DNA from: Paracoccus denitrificans
GTDB taxonomy: Bacteria; Pseudomonadota; Alphaproteobacteria; Rhodobacterales; Rhodobacteraceae
Assembly (NCBI GenBank): GCA_005768755.1
Contig: VAFL01000020.1
Location: 13,771-77,770, forward strand
Direction: 5' to 3'
DNA length: 64,000 nt
Shown here: positions 41,783 through 50,631 of the stretch, piece by piece
How positions within the stretch are numbered: position 1 is the first letter of the stretch
Layout: each line of letters begins with the position of its first letter
Made by a program: the position numbers and the translations under genes
The notes under the pieces: model-generated
The model's database searches: none
Told to the model about the DNA's origin: nothing
What the model saw: only the letters and a program-made list of their open reading frames with translations

Positions 41783-42798
41783 GCCGCAGGCTCGGGAAAG
41801 CGTGCGCGGGTGCGATTGGCAAAAGCCACGAGCGACAGCATCACCGGCACCTCGACCAGCACCCCCACCACCGTGGCCAGCGCCGCGCCGGAGTTCAGGC
41901 CAAAGAGCGAGATTGCTACCGCAACCGCCAGTTCGAAGAAGTTCGATGTTCCGATCAAGGCGCAGGGGGCGGCGATCCGGTGCGGCACTTTAAGGGCGAA
42001 GGCCGCGCCATAGGCCAGGGCGAAGATGCCGTAGCTCTGGATGATGATCGGCACCGCGATCAGCAAGATCACCGTCGGCTTGGCAAGGATCGTTTCCCCC
42101 TGAAGTCCAAAGAGGATGGCGACGGTTGCGATCAGCCCGACCACGGACCAGGGCTTCACACGCGCCGAAAACGCATCAATCGCCGCCTTCGAGCCCAGCT
42201 TGCGGCGCGTGATCAGCCCGGCTCCGAGCGGCAGGACGACATAGAGCATCGTGGCCAGCACCAGCGTTTCCCACGGCACCGACAGCTCCGTCACGCCCAG
42301 AAGAAGGGCCACGATCGGTGCAAAGGCCACCACCATGACCAGATCGTTTACCGAGACCTGCACCAGCGTGTAGGTGGCGTCGCCCTTGGTCAGCTGCGAC
42401 CAGACGAAGACCATCGCCGTGCAGGGCGCGGCCCCGAGCAGGATCAGCCCCGCAGTATACTGGGCAGCATCTTCGGGGGAGATCAGCGGCGCGAAGACAT
42501 GGTCAAAGAACAACACAGCCAGAAACGCCATGGTGAACGGCTTAATCAGCCAGTTGACGGCCAGCGTCACCAAAAGCCCCTTGGGCTGGCGCGCGACACC
42601 GGCCACCGCGCCAAAATCCACCCCCACCATCATCGGGTAGACCATGGCCCAGATCAGCACGGCCACGACAAGGTTCACGCTCGCGATCTCGGTCGCGGCA
42701 ATGGCCTGCACAAGCCAGGGCGCGCCCTGACCGATCAGGACACCGGCAATCATCGCGAGCCCGACCCAGACGGTCAGGTAGCGTTCGAAAATACTCAT
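41779..42798 (-). CDS. acr3: Acr3 arsenite efflux transporter
   Basis: A 339-residue ten-helix protein of the Acr3/ArsB group. CTAMVFVWSQLTKGDATYTLVQV carries the essential cysteine in a helix, and CALIGTSNFFELAVAVAI is the other hallmark. It exports As(III) and Sb(III). Overlaps arsC start and arsJ stop by four bases. Confidence 0.93.
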   Translation of the reverse strand: MSIFERYLTVWVGLAMIAGVLIGQGAPWLVQAIAATEIASVNLVVAVLIWAMVYPMMVGVDFGAVAGVARQPKGLLVTLAVNWLIKPFTMAFLAVLFFDHVFAPLISPEDAAQYTAGLILLGAAPCTAMVFVWSQLTKGDATYTLVQVSVNDLVMVVAFAPIVALLLGVTELSVPWETLVLATMLYVVLPLGAGLITRRKLGSKAAIDAFSARVKPWSVVGLIATVAILFGLQGETILAKPTVILLIAVPIIIQSYGIFALAYGAAFALKVPHRIAAPCALIGTSNFFELAVAVAISLFGLNSGAALATVVGVLVEVPVMLSLVAFANRTRARFPEPAA

Positions 42799-44072
42799 GC
42801 AGTCACCTCGTTCGTCTGATCGGTCAGCCGCCCCGAGGTCAGGGCTGCCAGGACGACCATGACCGCCGCCGTGCCCATGACGAGGGTCAACCCGCCGATC
42901 TGGTAGGTGAGGCCGGACAGGAGCGTGCCGATCAGACGACCGCCCGCATTGGCCATGTAGTAAAAGCCTACATCCATCGTGACCCGTTCAGATTTCGAGA
43001 AGGCGAGGATCAGGTAGGAGTGGAGCGAGGAATTCACGGCAAACAGCGCGCCGAAAGCCAGCAGACCCAGGACCAGCGTCACCGTCAGCCAGGTCTGCGG
43101 CGCAGGCGAAAACGCAACGGCCACCGTCAACGCGGCTGGCACGACGAAGAGCGCAAGAGCCCAGCTCCGAGCCGCACGGATCAGCTCGCCCTCCGGGCGG
43201 CTCGCCGCGCGCAGGATCTTCGGTGCGCTGGCCTGCACCATCCCATAGAGGATGACCCAGACCGCCATGAAGGTGCCGATCATGAAGAAGGCAGCGCGGT
43301 TGCCATCCTCGGTGCCGTCCGAGAGCACCGCATAGAAGTAGATCGGGATGCCCACGACGAACCAGACGTCGCGCGCCCCGAACAGGAACACCCGCGCCGC
43401 CGACAGCCAGTTGACGTTGGCCGATTTCGAGAAGACCTCGGAAAACTTGGTGCCCTTCCTGCCCTTGGGCAGGCCCGAAGGCATGAACAGCACGACCGCG
43501 ACGAGGATCACCCCGAGGACGATGGCCATGCCCAGCACGGCCCAGTCGAAGCCAAGCACCGCCAGCAGCGCCGCGCCAAGCAGGAAGCCCAGCCCCTTCA
43601 CTGCGTTCTTCGAGCCGGTCAGTACCGCGACCCAGCGAAACAGTCCGCCATCGCCCGAAGGAGCCAGCAGTTTCACCGCCGATTTCGAGGACATCTTGGC
43701 GAGGTCCTTCGCCACGCCTGAAAGACCCTGGACGCACATGACGAAGGCGACCGAAGCCGCGATGCTCCAGCCCGGATCGAGCTGCGCAAGCGCAAGCAGC
43801 GCGACCACCTGCAACCCGAGTCCAGCATAGAGCGTCGAGGTCAGCCCGAACCGCAGAGCGATCCAGCCTGCCGCGAGGTTGGTGATCATCCCTGCGACTT
43901 CGTAAAGAATGAACAGGTAGGCCAGCTGCACCGGGCTGAAGCCTAGCGTGTGGAAATGCAGCAGCACCAGCATCCTGAGCGCGCCATCGGTCAGCATGAA
44001 GGCCCAATAGGCGGCCGTGACGGCGATATAGGCAGACAGCCCTTCGGGACGGGCCGGGGCGGGATGGCTCAC
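42795..44072 (-). CDS. arsJ: ArsJ organoarsenical efflux permease
   Basis: A 425-residue MFS protein with the ArsJ pattern: AYWAFMLTDGALRMLVLLHFHTLGF, VCVQGLSGVAKDLAKMSSKSAVKLL, GSKNAVKGLGFLLGAALL, FLFGARDVWFVVGIPIYFY. ArsJ exports 1-arseno-3-phosphoglycerate made by the neighbouring GAPDH. GTG at 44072 overlaps the gap stop; an in-frame extension is not supported. Confidence 0.92.
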   Translation of the reverse strand: MSHPAPARPEGLSAYIAVTAAYWAFMLTDGALRMLVLLHFHTLGFSPVQLAYLFILYEVAGMITNLAAGWIALRFGLTSTLYAGLGLQVVALLALAQLDPGWSIAASVAFVMCVQGLSGVAKDLAKMSSKSAVKLLAPSGDGGLFRWVAVLTGSKNAVKGLGFLLGAALLAVLGFDWAVLGMAIVLGVILVAVVLFMPSGLPKGRKGTKFSEVFSKSANVNWLSAARVFLFGARDVWFVVGIPIYFYAVLSDGTEDGNRAAFFMIGTFMAVWVILYGMVQASAPKILRAASRPEGELIRAARSWALALFVVPAALTVAVAFSPAPQTWLTVTLVLGLLAFGALFAVNSSLHSYLILAFSKSERVTMDVGFYYMANAGGRLIGTLLSGLTYQIGGLTLVMGTAAVMVVLAALTSGRLTDQTNEVTA

Positions 44073-45067
44073 AGTGAGTCCCCGACCATCAGCGCGACGT
44101 CGACCAGCCGGTTGGCATAGCCCCATTCGTTGTCGTACCAGGCGTAGATCTTCAGCTGCGTGCCATTGATCACCATCGTCGATGGCGCGTCTATAATCGA
44201 GGAGCGCGGATCATTGGTGTAATCGGTCGAGACAAGCGGACGCGTCTCGTAGCCGAGGATGCCTTTCAGCGGGCCATTGGCCGCAGCCTCGAAGGCGGCG
44301 TTGACCTCTTCCGCCGTGACAGCACGCTCCAGCTCGAAGACGCAGTCGGTCAGCGAGGCATTGAGCAGCGGCACGCGCACCGCATGGCCGTTCAGACGAC
44401 CCTTCAATTCCGGATAGATCAAGGTGATCGCGGTGGCCGAGCCGGTCGTCGTCGGGATCAGCGAATTCAGCGCAGACCGCGCCCGACGCAGGTCCTTTGC
44501 CGGGCGGTCGACGATGGTCTGGGTGTTGGTCACGTCATGGATCGTGGTGATCGAGCCATGCTTGATGCCGAAAGTCTCGTGAACCACCTTCACCACCGGC
44601 GCGAGGCAGTTGGTCGTGCAGGAAGCCGCGGTGACGATCCGGTGCTCGGCAGGATCATATGTCTCGTTGTTGACGCCGTAGACGATGTTGGCCGCATTGC
44701 CGTCCTTCACCGGGGCGGAGACCACGACCTTCTTCACGCCCGCCTCGAAATAGGGGGCGATCTTGGCCTCGGTCTTGAAGACGCCGGTGCAGTCGATCAC
44801 CACATCGACACCGTCCAGCGGCAGATCGGCAATCGCGCGTGCGCCGATGAACGGCAGGCGTGTGCCATTGATCGTGACGCTTTCGGCGTCATGCGAGAAC
44901 GCGGCATCCCAGCGTCCGTGGACCGTATCGAACTCCAGAAGATGCGCGTGTATCTCCGGATCACCCACAGCGTCGTTGATCCAGGCGATCTTGGCGCCGC
45001 TATCGAGGAGAGGCTTGAGGGCGAGCTTGCCCATGCGACCGAGGCCATTCAGTGCGTAGGTGGTCAT
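44069..45067 (-). CDS. gap: ArsJ-associated glyceraldehyde-3-phosphate dehydrogenase
   Basis: A 332-residue type I GAPDH with the catalytic cysteine in TAASCTTNCLAPVVKV, NAD-binding NGLGRMGKLALKPLL (where most have GFGRIG) and WYDNEWGYANRLVDV. In the arsenic context it uses arsenate in place of phosphate to make 1-arseno-3-phosphoglycerate, which ArsJ exports. Coupled to arsJ by overlap and to the ArsR-ArsC gene upstream. Confidence 0.93.
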   Translation of the reverse strand: MTTYALNGLGRMGKLALKPLLDSGAKIAWINDAVGDPEIHAHLLEFDTVHGRWDAAFSHDAESVTINGTRLPFIGARAIADLPLDGVDVVIDCTGVFKTEAKIAPYFEAGVKKVVVSAPVKDGNAANIVYGVNNETYDPAEHRIVTAASCTTNCLAPVVKVVHETFGIKHGSITTIHDVTNTQTIVDRPAKDLRRARSALNSLIPTTTGSATAITLIYPELKGRLNGHAVRVPLLNASLTDCVFELERAVTAEEVNAAFEAAANGPLKGILGYETRPLVSTDYTNDPRSSIIDAPSTMVINGTQLKIYAWYDNEWGYANRLVDVALMVGDSL

Positions 45068-45897
45068 GCCAGTGTCTCGGGGCTGGCGCGGCCGATGTCG
45101 TCCACGGCTTTTTGCAATGCAATGCGGTCCAGGGTCTCGATCGGTAGGGCGACAAAGGCTTCGATCCGGTGCTTGAGCGCCCCGTAAGCCTGTTGGAAGG
45201 CCAGCGCTTTTTCAGCATTGGTTCCTTCGACTTTGACCGGGTCCGGCATACCCCAATGGCCACTTACTGGCTGCCCCTCCCAAGCGGGGCATTCCTCGTT
45301 TGCCGCCTGATCGCAAACCGTGAAGACGAAGTCGAACTGCGGCGCATCGGGGCGAGCAAACTCGGACACGTCCTTCGAGCGCAGTACGGAAACGTCATGC
45401 CCCTTGTCCTGCAAGACCTGCACCGCGAAGGGATTGAGTTGGGTCCCCGGTCGAGTTCCTGCGGAATACGCAATGAACCTGTCGCCAGCGGCACTGCGCA
45501 GGAGTGACTCGGCGAAGATGGACCGCGCGGAGTTGCCCACGCAGATGAAGAGGACGTTGTATTTGCGGCCAGACATGGGGGTGGTTCCTGTGCTGAAAGG
45601 CATGCAGATATCGGGACGGCCACGGCAGCAATCGCTGAACAGGTATCCGAACAGCCGTTGCACCGTGGTCATGTTGATCGCGTAGAGAAGCGACGTGCCT
45701 GCCCGTTGTTGTTCCACCAGCTGGTCCCGCGTCAGTGCGGACAGATAGGTGGACATCGTGCTCGCCTTGACGCCAAGCGTGGAGGCGATCTCCCCGGCCG
45801 GAACACGGTCAGGGTATCGGCGCATCAGCAGCCGGAAGATCGCCAACCGCTGCGGATGGCCGAGGGTGGACAGTTGGTCGGGAATCTCTTTTTCCAT
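45064..45897 (-). CDS. arsR: ArsR-ArsC fusion: repressor plus LMW-phosphatase-type arsenate reductase
   Basis: A 277-residue fusion. Residues 1-100 are an ArsR winged HTH (TLGHPQRLAIFRLLMRRYPDRV, LGVKASTMSTYLSALTRDQLV) with cysteines in FSDCCRGRPDIC. From about residue 110, NVLFICVGNSARSIFAESLL provides the CX5R arsenate/phosphate loop, followed by FVFTVCDQAANEECPAWEG with further cysteines and HWGMPDPVKVEG, the thioredoxin-type ArsC fold. It heads the operon and presumably represses it from the tandem repeat at 45907-45922. Confidence 0.9.
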   Translation of the reverse strand: MEKEIPDQLSTLGHPQRLAIFRLLMRRYPDRVPAGEIASTLGVKASTMSTYLSALTRDQLVEQQRAGTSLLYAINMTTVQRLFGYLFSDCCRGRPDICMPFSTGTTPMSGRKYNVLFICVGNSARSIFAESLLRSAAGDRFIAYSAGTRPGTQLNPFAVQVLQDKGHDVSVLRSKDVSEFARPDAPQFDFVFTVCDQAANEECPAWEGQPVSGHWGMPDPVKVEGTNAEKALAFQQAYGALKHRIEAFVALPIETLDRIALQKAVDDIGRASPETLA

Positions 45898-45906
45898 ATT
45901 TCATGT

Positions 45907-45922
45907 ATTATTGAATTATTGA
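45907..45922 (-). promoter_or_regulatory. Tandem repeat, probable ArsR operator
   Basis: ATTATTGA occurs twice in direct tandem (45907-45914 and 45915-45922), 10 bp upstream of the ArsR-ArsC start, within AT-rich sequence. Read from the operon side it is TCAATAAT-TCAATAAT, close to ArsR operators with ATA/TCAA half-sites. It may overlap the promoter. Confidence 0.55.
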
Positions 45923-46071
45923 TTGCCTGCCAAGTGAAGGTTTTGTAACGGCCTGCTTCCGTCGAGGCAGCGCTCTGTTTGTCGCCTCTACTTCAGGCTA
46001 TGCGCATTGTGCCGTGCCCCTCGATGACCAAAGGTGATAACGGCAGGCGGTATTTCGAGATCGGAACGGTT

Positions 46072-46542
46072 GTGGCGAAGGAAATTGAACGCAAGTTTCT
46101 GCTCAGCACGGATACTTGGCGCGAGCTCGCCACGCATAAGGTTGAGATCCGTGACGGCCTCTTGGCATTCCGTGATGGACGGAAGATCCGGGTGCGCTTC
46201 TGCGACGACAAGGCAACTCTCAGCGTCAAAGGGCCCAAGAAGGGTCTGACCCGCGACGAATTCGAATACGAAATTCCTGCCAGAGATGGCCTTGCCCTCT
46301 TGGAAGACCATTGCGACGGGACAATTCTGAAGAAGACTCGGTACTTCATCCCCCATGGTGGGTATGTCTGGACAGTCGACGAGTTTCAGGGCGTTCACAC
46401 AGGCCTCGTGCTGGCCGAGATTGAACTGCCGAGCGAGGATGCTGAATTCGAGAAGCCGACATGGTTGGGGCGCGAAGTGTCGGGAAAGAGCCAGTATAGG
46501 CAGTCGTCGCTGTTCAAGAAACACCGGCAGGCGACCAAGTAA
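46072..46542 (+). CDS. CYTH-domain protein
   Basis: A 156-residue single-domain CYTH protein beginning VAKEIERKFLLS, the family hallmark EIERKF, with DGLLAFRDGRKIRVRFCDDKATLSVKGPKK and WTVDEFQGVHTGLVLAEIELPSED. CYTH enzymes act on triphosphates or polyphosphates, binding metal through acidic residues in a tunnel. The GTG at 46072 is chosen because the domain starts there; ATG 46024 would add 16 residues. Separate from the ars operon and divergent from it. Confidence 0.8.
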   Translation: MAKEIERKFLLSTDTWRELATHKVEIRDGLLAFRDGRKIRVRFCDDKATLSVKGPKKGLTRDEFEYEIPARDGLALLEDHCDGTILKKTRYFIPHGGYVWTVDEFQGVHTGLVLAEIELPSEDAEFEKPTWLGREVSGKSQYRQSSLFKKHRQATK

Positions 46543-46596
46543 CCGCATTCACGCGAAAATCGGCGGGAAGCCGCAAGGTCTCTCGGATGCAGCCTA

Positions 46597-47428
46597 GGGT
46601 CAGGATGCATTGATTTCTGTTGCGCTGCGTGATTCACGCCTCCGAAAACGGAGCGGTGACATGAGCGATCTCTTCTGGCTGACCGACGCGCAGATGGCGC
46701 GCCTGGCTCCCTTCTTTCCCAAGTCGCACGGGAAGCCCCGGGTTGATGACAGACGGGTGCTGAGCGGGATTATTTTCATCAATCGCAATGGCTTGCGTTG
46801 GCGCGATGCGCCCGCCGCGTATGGCCCACATAAGACGCTCTACAGCCGGTAAAAGCGTTGGAGCGAAAAGGGCATCTTCGCGCGGATGATGGCCGGGCTG
46901 GCGGCGGAACACGGCGAGAAAACGACCGTGATGATCGACGCAACATACCTCAAGGCCCATCGAACGGCGACCAGCATGGCCGCCAAAAAGGGGGGCGTGG
47001 TCGCCTGATCGGTCGAACCAAAGGCGGTATGAACACCAAGCTGCACGCCATCTGCGACAGTCAGGGGCGACCGATCGACCTGTTCGTCACCGCTGGACAG
47101 GTCAGCGATTATATCGGCGCTCGGGCCCTGCTGAGTGGCCTGCCAAACGTCAAATGGGTACTCGGAGATCGTGGCTATGACGCTGACTGGTTCAGAGAAG
47201 CGTTGCAGGACAAGGGGATACGTGCCTGCATCCCAGGCCGGAAGAAACGCAAGACGGCGAACAAATACGATAAGCGGAGATACAAGCGGCGTAACCGCAT
47301 CGAGATCATGTTCGGCAGGCTCAAGGACTGGAGGCGCGTCGCGACCCGCTATGACCGATGTCCCAAGGTCTTCCTCTCAGCCATCACCCTCGCGGCTCTC
47401 GTCATCTATTGGTTATGAATCCTGACCC
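46597..47428 (+). mobile_element. IS5-family (IS427 group) element, defective
   Basis: About 832 bp. Terminal inverted repeats GGGTCAGGAT at the left (46597-46606) and ATCCTGACCC at the right (47419-47428), with TA directly outside each end (46595-46596 and 47429-47430), the usual target duplication. Two overlapping transposase frames fill the element. The first has a premature stop, so the copy is likely immobile on its own. Confidence 0.85.
46661..47418 (+). pseudogene. IS5/IS427 transposase with premature stop and -1 frameshift site
   Basis: OrfA starts at ATG 46661 (MSDLFWLTDAQMARLAPFFP) and should continue through RWKRWSEKGIFARMMAGL, but TAA at 46850-46852 stands where Trp is expected. 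The same frame goes on to MIDATYLKAHRTAT (first catalytic Asp). At AAAAAGGGGGG (46985-46995) a -1 slip would join it to orfB, which supplies GRTKGGMNTKLHAI, VLGDRGYDADWFREAL (second Asp) and RRNRIEIMFGRLKDW (Glu). The slippage is normal for the group; the stop is not, and would cut the protein at about 63 residues. Confidence 0.8.
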
Positions 47429-47443
47429 TAAATTCATTTTCCA

Positions 47444-47752
47444 TTAACGCTTAGACATCAGCTGCAGTGTCGGACCAACAGGAAACATATCCTCGCCGTA
47501 GTGGTGCAGCTTGACGTGATGGCGGCGGCAAAGCCACCTGACGTTCAAGGGTTCATCGTACCGGTCGTGATGAGCATCAACCTTCGCAGTGCCGCATACC
47601 TCGCAGACTTGCTTTTCTAGTTCGCCCGAAGAAAGCGCTCGCTGAACCGCAAGATGAGCCAGATACTTCGGCAGGTTGGTGCGGCGCCAGTTCGTCTGGC
47701 GGGTCTCGCTTTTCAGCGACGGCGGCCGTGGAGGCTTTGGGTCATCTGTCAT
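47444..47752 (-). CDS. Small HNH-like zinc-ribbon protein
   Basis: A 102-residue protein with a C-terminal CxxC...HH pattern: KQVCEVCGTAKVDAHHDRYDEPLNVRWLCRRHHVKLHHYGED. The paired cysteines and the histidine-rich helix resemble a compact HNH nuclease or related zinc-binding fold; the catalytic role is uncertain because the domain is minimal. Its start overlaps the resolvase stop, so the two are translated together and probably belong to one mobile unit. Confidence 0.65.
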   Translation of the reverse strand: MTDDPKPPRPPSLKSETRQTNWRRTNLPKYLAHLAVQRALSSGELEKQVCEVCGTAKVDAHHDRYDEPLNVRWLCRRHHVKLHHYGEDMFPVGPTLQLMSKR

Positions 47753-48330
47753 CACGCCGCCGCCTGCCGGCCCAAGGTGCGATACACGGTCGGCCGCGAG
47801 ATCGAGAACACCTCTGCCAGGTCGCTGATGGAATACTCGCCAGTGTCATACATGCGCCGCAGCTCCTTGTGCTGGCGCTCTGATAGCTTCGGCTTCTTGC
47901 CGCGCAGCTTGCCCTTGGCGCGAGCCACGGCCATGCCCTCGCGGGTCCGCATGCGGATCAGGTCCGCCTCGAATTCGGCAAAGGTCGCCAAGATGTTGAA
48001 GAACAGCTTGCCCATCGGGTCGGTCGGATCATGGATTGAGGTGCCAAGCTGAAGCTTGATGCCGCGTGCGGCCAGCTTGTCGGCAATGTCGCGGGCGTCA
48101 GGAACGGACCGTGCCAGGCGATCAAGCTTCGGCACGACCAAGGTGTCACCCTCTCGTAAGGCTGCAAGCGCCTGATCGAGACCAGGGCGGGCACGGTTCG
48201 TGCCGGTAAAGCCGTGGTCGGTGTAGATGCGATCGGAGGCAACCCCGAAGCTGGCAAGGATACCCTTCTGCGTAGCGAGATCCTGTTTGTCGGTGGAACA
48301 ACGGGCGTAGCCGATCAAAATCTGTGTCAT
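47752..48330 (-). CDS. Serine recombinase (resolvase/invertase)
   Basis: A 192-residue small serine recombinase. ILIGYARCSTDKQDLATQ contains the catalytic serine (Ser in RCSTD), followed by DHGFTGTNRARPGLDQALAAL, LVVPKLDRLARSVPDARDI and FAEFEADLIRMRTREGMAVA; the C-terminal HTH reads YSISDLAEVFSISRPTVYRTLG. The ATG at 48330 gives the normal length, although the frame stays open upstream into the truncated DUF1275 gene. Such enzymes resolve Tn3-type cointegrates or invert DNA. Confidence 0.88.
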   Translation of the reverse strand: MTQILIGYARCSTDKQDLATQKGILASFGVASDRIYTDHGFTGTNRARPGLDQALAALREGDTLVVPKLDRLARSVPDARDIADKLAARGIKLQLGTSIHDPTDPMGKLFFNILATFAEFEADLIRMRTREGMAVARAKGKLRGKKPKLSERQHKELRRMYDTGEYSISDLAEVFSISRPTVYRTLGRQAAA

Positions 48331-48401
48331 GTCCTGATCTGTAACAGTAGCCGCCCCTTCATTGCAAAAAATATCGGACCATTCATCTGAGATTTCGTCC
48401 T

Positions 48402-48417
48402 GCCAGCATTTGCTGGC
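48402..48417. promoter_or_regulatory. Palindrome upstream of the resolvase (possible res subsite)
   Basis: GCCAGCA (48402-48408) and TGCTGGC (48411-48417) form a 16-bp perfect palindrome 72 bp before the resolvase ATG. Resolvases bind inverted sites just upstream of their genes, so it could be part of a res site or an operator. Confidence 0.4.
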
Positions 48418-48495
48418 CTTCAACGGACCTGTTCTGGGGCAAGCTGGCCGTCCTCTCAACGATCCCCATATGATCCTAGCTCGGCAATTGCTCGC

Positions 48496-49155
48496 GCCGA
48501 GCACGAAAGACTTCGGGACTGCAACAAGCAGCAAAATCACGGCCGCGATCACGAACAGCCAGTTGCCCATCAATCCGAACAGGATCGCGCCCGCTATGCC
48601 TCCGCCTGTGAAGCATAGGAGGGTCAGGCTATGCAGCTTCAGTTTCGGACGTGCCTGGCGTTTCGTGGCCTCGTCGCCCATAAACGCTGCCAGTCCAATC
48701 CCCACATCCGTTGCCATGCCCGAGACATGGGTTGTGCGCACGCGTGCCCTGGAGATCATAGTGGTCGCCGCATTCTGGAGACCCATGACGAAGCTTAGGG
48801 CAATCACCAGAAGTTTCTGTTGGGTGCTGTCTCGGATCAGAACGACGCCCAAACACAAGAGGATCACCGCCTCTGCAGCGATAGCAAGAGCATAGACCGG
48901 ACGGAGTTGGTTGCGTTCGCCCGTCTGTATGGCGAGGGCGGTAATCCCGGCCCCGCAGATGAACGCGGCAACCAATCCTGCGAGGAACAGCGCTGTCGTG
49001 ATTTCACCGCCCGCAATCTGATCCGCAAATGCCGAAACATTGCCTGTCATGTTTGCGGTGAACGATCTGGCTAGGAGAAATCCGACGGCATTCAGCGCTC
49101 CGGCGACGGTCGAGAGCAGACCGGCCAAAAACAGATCGATACTCGGTTCGCTCAT
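48496..49155 (-). pseudogene. YoaK/DUF1275 membrane protein, 3'-truncated
   Basis: About 220 residues of a DUF1275 protein with six or more membrane helices (STVAGALNAVGFLLARSFTAN, MTGNVSAFADQIAGGEI, GLQNAATTMISRARVRTTH with VSGMATDVG, the family motif). Near 48496 the homology ends, and the frame runs on with unrelated residues into the resolvase without a stop. Little of the domain is missing, so loss of the natural end may or may not inactivate it. The break marks the edge of the inserted resolvase/HNH unit. Confidence 0.65.
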
Positions 49156-49408
49156 CCCCGACTCGGATCAGCATTGCGGCGCCTTTGTCATGCAAGCACA
49201 TCGAGACGATATGCAGCCTTGCGAGAAGTCTGCAACCCGGCCTCGACGTCCCCTCCCAGAAGCCCCCGCCAAGCCATTGAACAATCACTTCTAAGTACTG
49301 GATGCCGGCCACACTATGGTCGGCAGGGCAGCATTTCGTCGCAATACTGTCACTGAGGAGGGCTAAGACTATCCCGAACTCTTGACGGTCCGGCAGGAGA
49401 ATGGATCC

Positions 49409-49678
49409 GTGACAGACAAAAAGCGACCAACAAGCCTGGAGGCTACACTCGTTTCCCTGGCAGGGGCAGGCGTTTCGAACAAGGACATGCTGGAGCAGAT
49501 CCGAAAGCTCTACCCCGACGCCTCCAAGAAAGACATCATCCACGCGGCCTTCAAAACGCTCATCGCCCTGTCCGCGCAGAACCCGGATGCCAGCTTGAGG
49601 CTGCAGGATTTCGCCTTGACCGAACGCGGTCCGGATATCGGTTATGGCGGGGGTGTCCCGCCAAGACGCGGCGCGTAG
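49409..49678 (+). CDS. Small helical protein of unknown function
   Basis: An 89-residue protein (TDKKRPTSLEATLVSLAGAG, MLEQIRKLYPDASKKDIIHA, AFKTLIALSAQNP). Helical, with a glycine/arginine end (GYGGGVPPRRGA). GTG at 49409 is preceded by GGAGAATG; a TTG 27 bp upstream is less likely. Lies alone 175 bp before the FabI-like gene. Not recognised. Confidence 0.5.
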   Translation: MTDKKRPTSLEATLVSLAGAGVSNKDMLEQIRKLYPDASKKDIIHAAFKTLIALSAQNPDASLRLQDFALTERGPDIGYGGGVPPRRGA

Positions 49679-49854
49679 GGCATTGTTAAAGTGATCACCG
49701 TCTGTCGTTCTGCTCGAAACCACGCCATTGTGAGGAAAGGACAAACCAGGTCGCTCACGTAGGCAAGGGGACAACCATGCCGGGTGACTTGACCATTCGT
49801 CATTTATCTGGCCGGTAAATCCCAAGGCAACTGGCGTCATCTGGAGGTCCGTGA

Positions 49855-50619
49855 GTGTTTTCCATGTCGGGACAAAAGGTGCTCGTCGTTGGTATCGCAA
49901 ACCAGAACTCCATTGCCTGGGGCTGTGCTCAGGCCTTCCGTGCACAGGGCGCAGATCTGGCCATAACTTGGCTGAACGAAAAGGCCGAGCGGTTCGTCCG
50001 CCCCTTGGCCGAGGAATTGGGGGCAGAGATCACCATGCCGCTGGACGTAACCCAGCCCGGCCAAACCGAGGCGGTGTTCCAGGAAATCACGGATCGCTGG
50101 GGCCGGCTCGACACGCTGCTGCACTCGATCGCCTTCGCGCCTCGGGAGGACCTGCATGGCCGGGTGGTCGACTGCTCGGCTGCAGGGTTCGGTCTGGCGA
50201 TGGATGTCTCGGTCCATTCGTTCCTGCGCATGATCCGACTGGCCGAGCCGCTGATGCGGAATGGCGGCTGCTGCCTGTCGGTGTCTTTCTTGGGAGCCAG
50301 TCGGGTGGTGCGCCATTACAACATGATGGGTCCGGTAAAGGCCGCGCTTGAAAGCGCGACACGCTATGCCGCGGCCGAACTGGGATCGCAGGGCATCCGC
50401 GTTCATGCCCTTTCGCCCGGTCCGCTCGCGACACGGGCGGCATCGGGGATCGACCATTTCGATGACCTACTGGATCAGGCCGCCGCGCGCGCGCCAACTC
50501 GCCAGTTGGCCACGATCGAGGATGTGGGAGCGATGGCTGCCTTCCTGGCATCGAACGAGGCGCGCACTCTGACCGGGGGTGTCCACGACATCGACGGCGG
50601 CTTCTCGATTACGGCCTGA
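49855..50619 (+). CDS. fabI: Enoyl-[acyl-carrier-protein] reductase-like SDR
   Basis: A 254-residue short-chain dehydrogenase of the FabI group: VLVVGIANQNSIAWGCAQAF (cofactor site, FabI-type GxxxxxSxA), LLHSIAFAPREDL, SVSFLGASRVVRHYNMMGPVKAALES with the Tyr-x6-Lys active site, and SPGPLATRAASGI. It reduces enoyl-thioesters, normally in fatty-acid synthesis. GTG at 49855 has GGAGG at 7-nt spacing; ATG at 49864 is an alternative. First gene of a four-gene cluster with DUF3141, MaoC-Pta and acetate kinase, so may serve a different acyl substrate than the chromosomal copy. Confidence 0.85.
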   Translation: MFSMSGQKVLVVGIANQNSIAWGCAQAFRAQGADLAITWLNEKAERFVRPLAEELGAEITMPLDVTQPGQTEAVFQEITDRWGRLDTLLHSIAFAPREDLHGRVVDCSAAGFGLAMDVSVHSFLRMIRLAEPLMRNGGCCLSVSFLGASRVVRHYNMMGPVKAALESATRYAAAELGSQGIRVHALSPGPLATRAASGIDHFDDLLDQAAARAPTRQLATIEDVGAMAAFLASNEARTLTGGVHDIDGGFSITA

Positions 50620-50631
50620 AGGATAGACATC

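Noticed and set aside
47752..49155. A genuine DUF1275-recombinase fusion protein.
   Set aside because: The linker is unrelated sequence, the resolvase has its own ATG and normal length, and DUF1275 proteins normally stop near this point. It is more simply an insertion scar.
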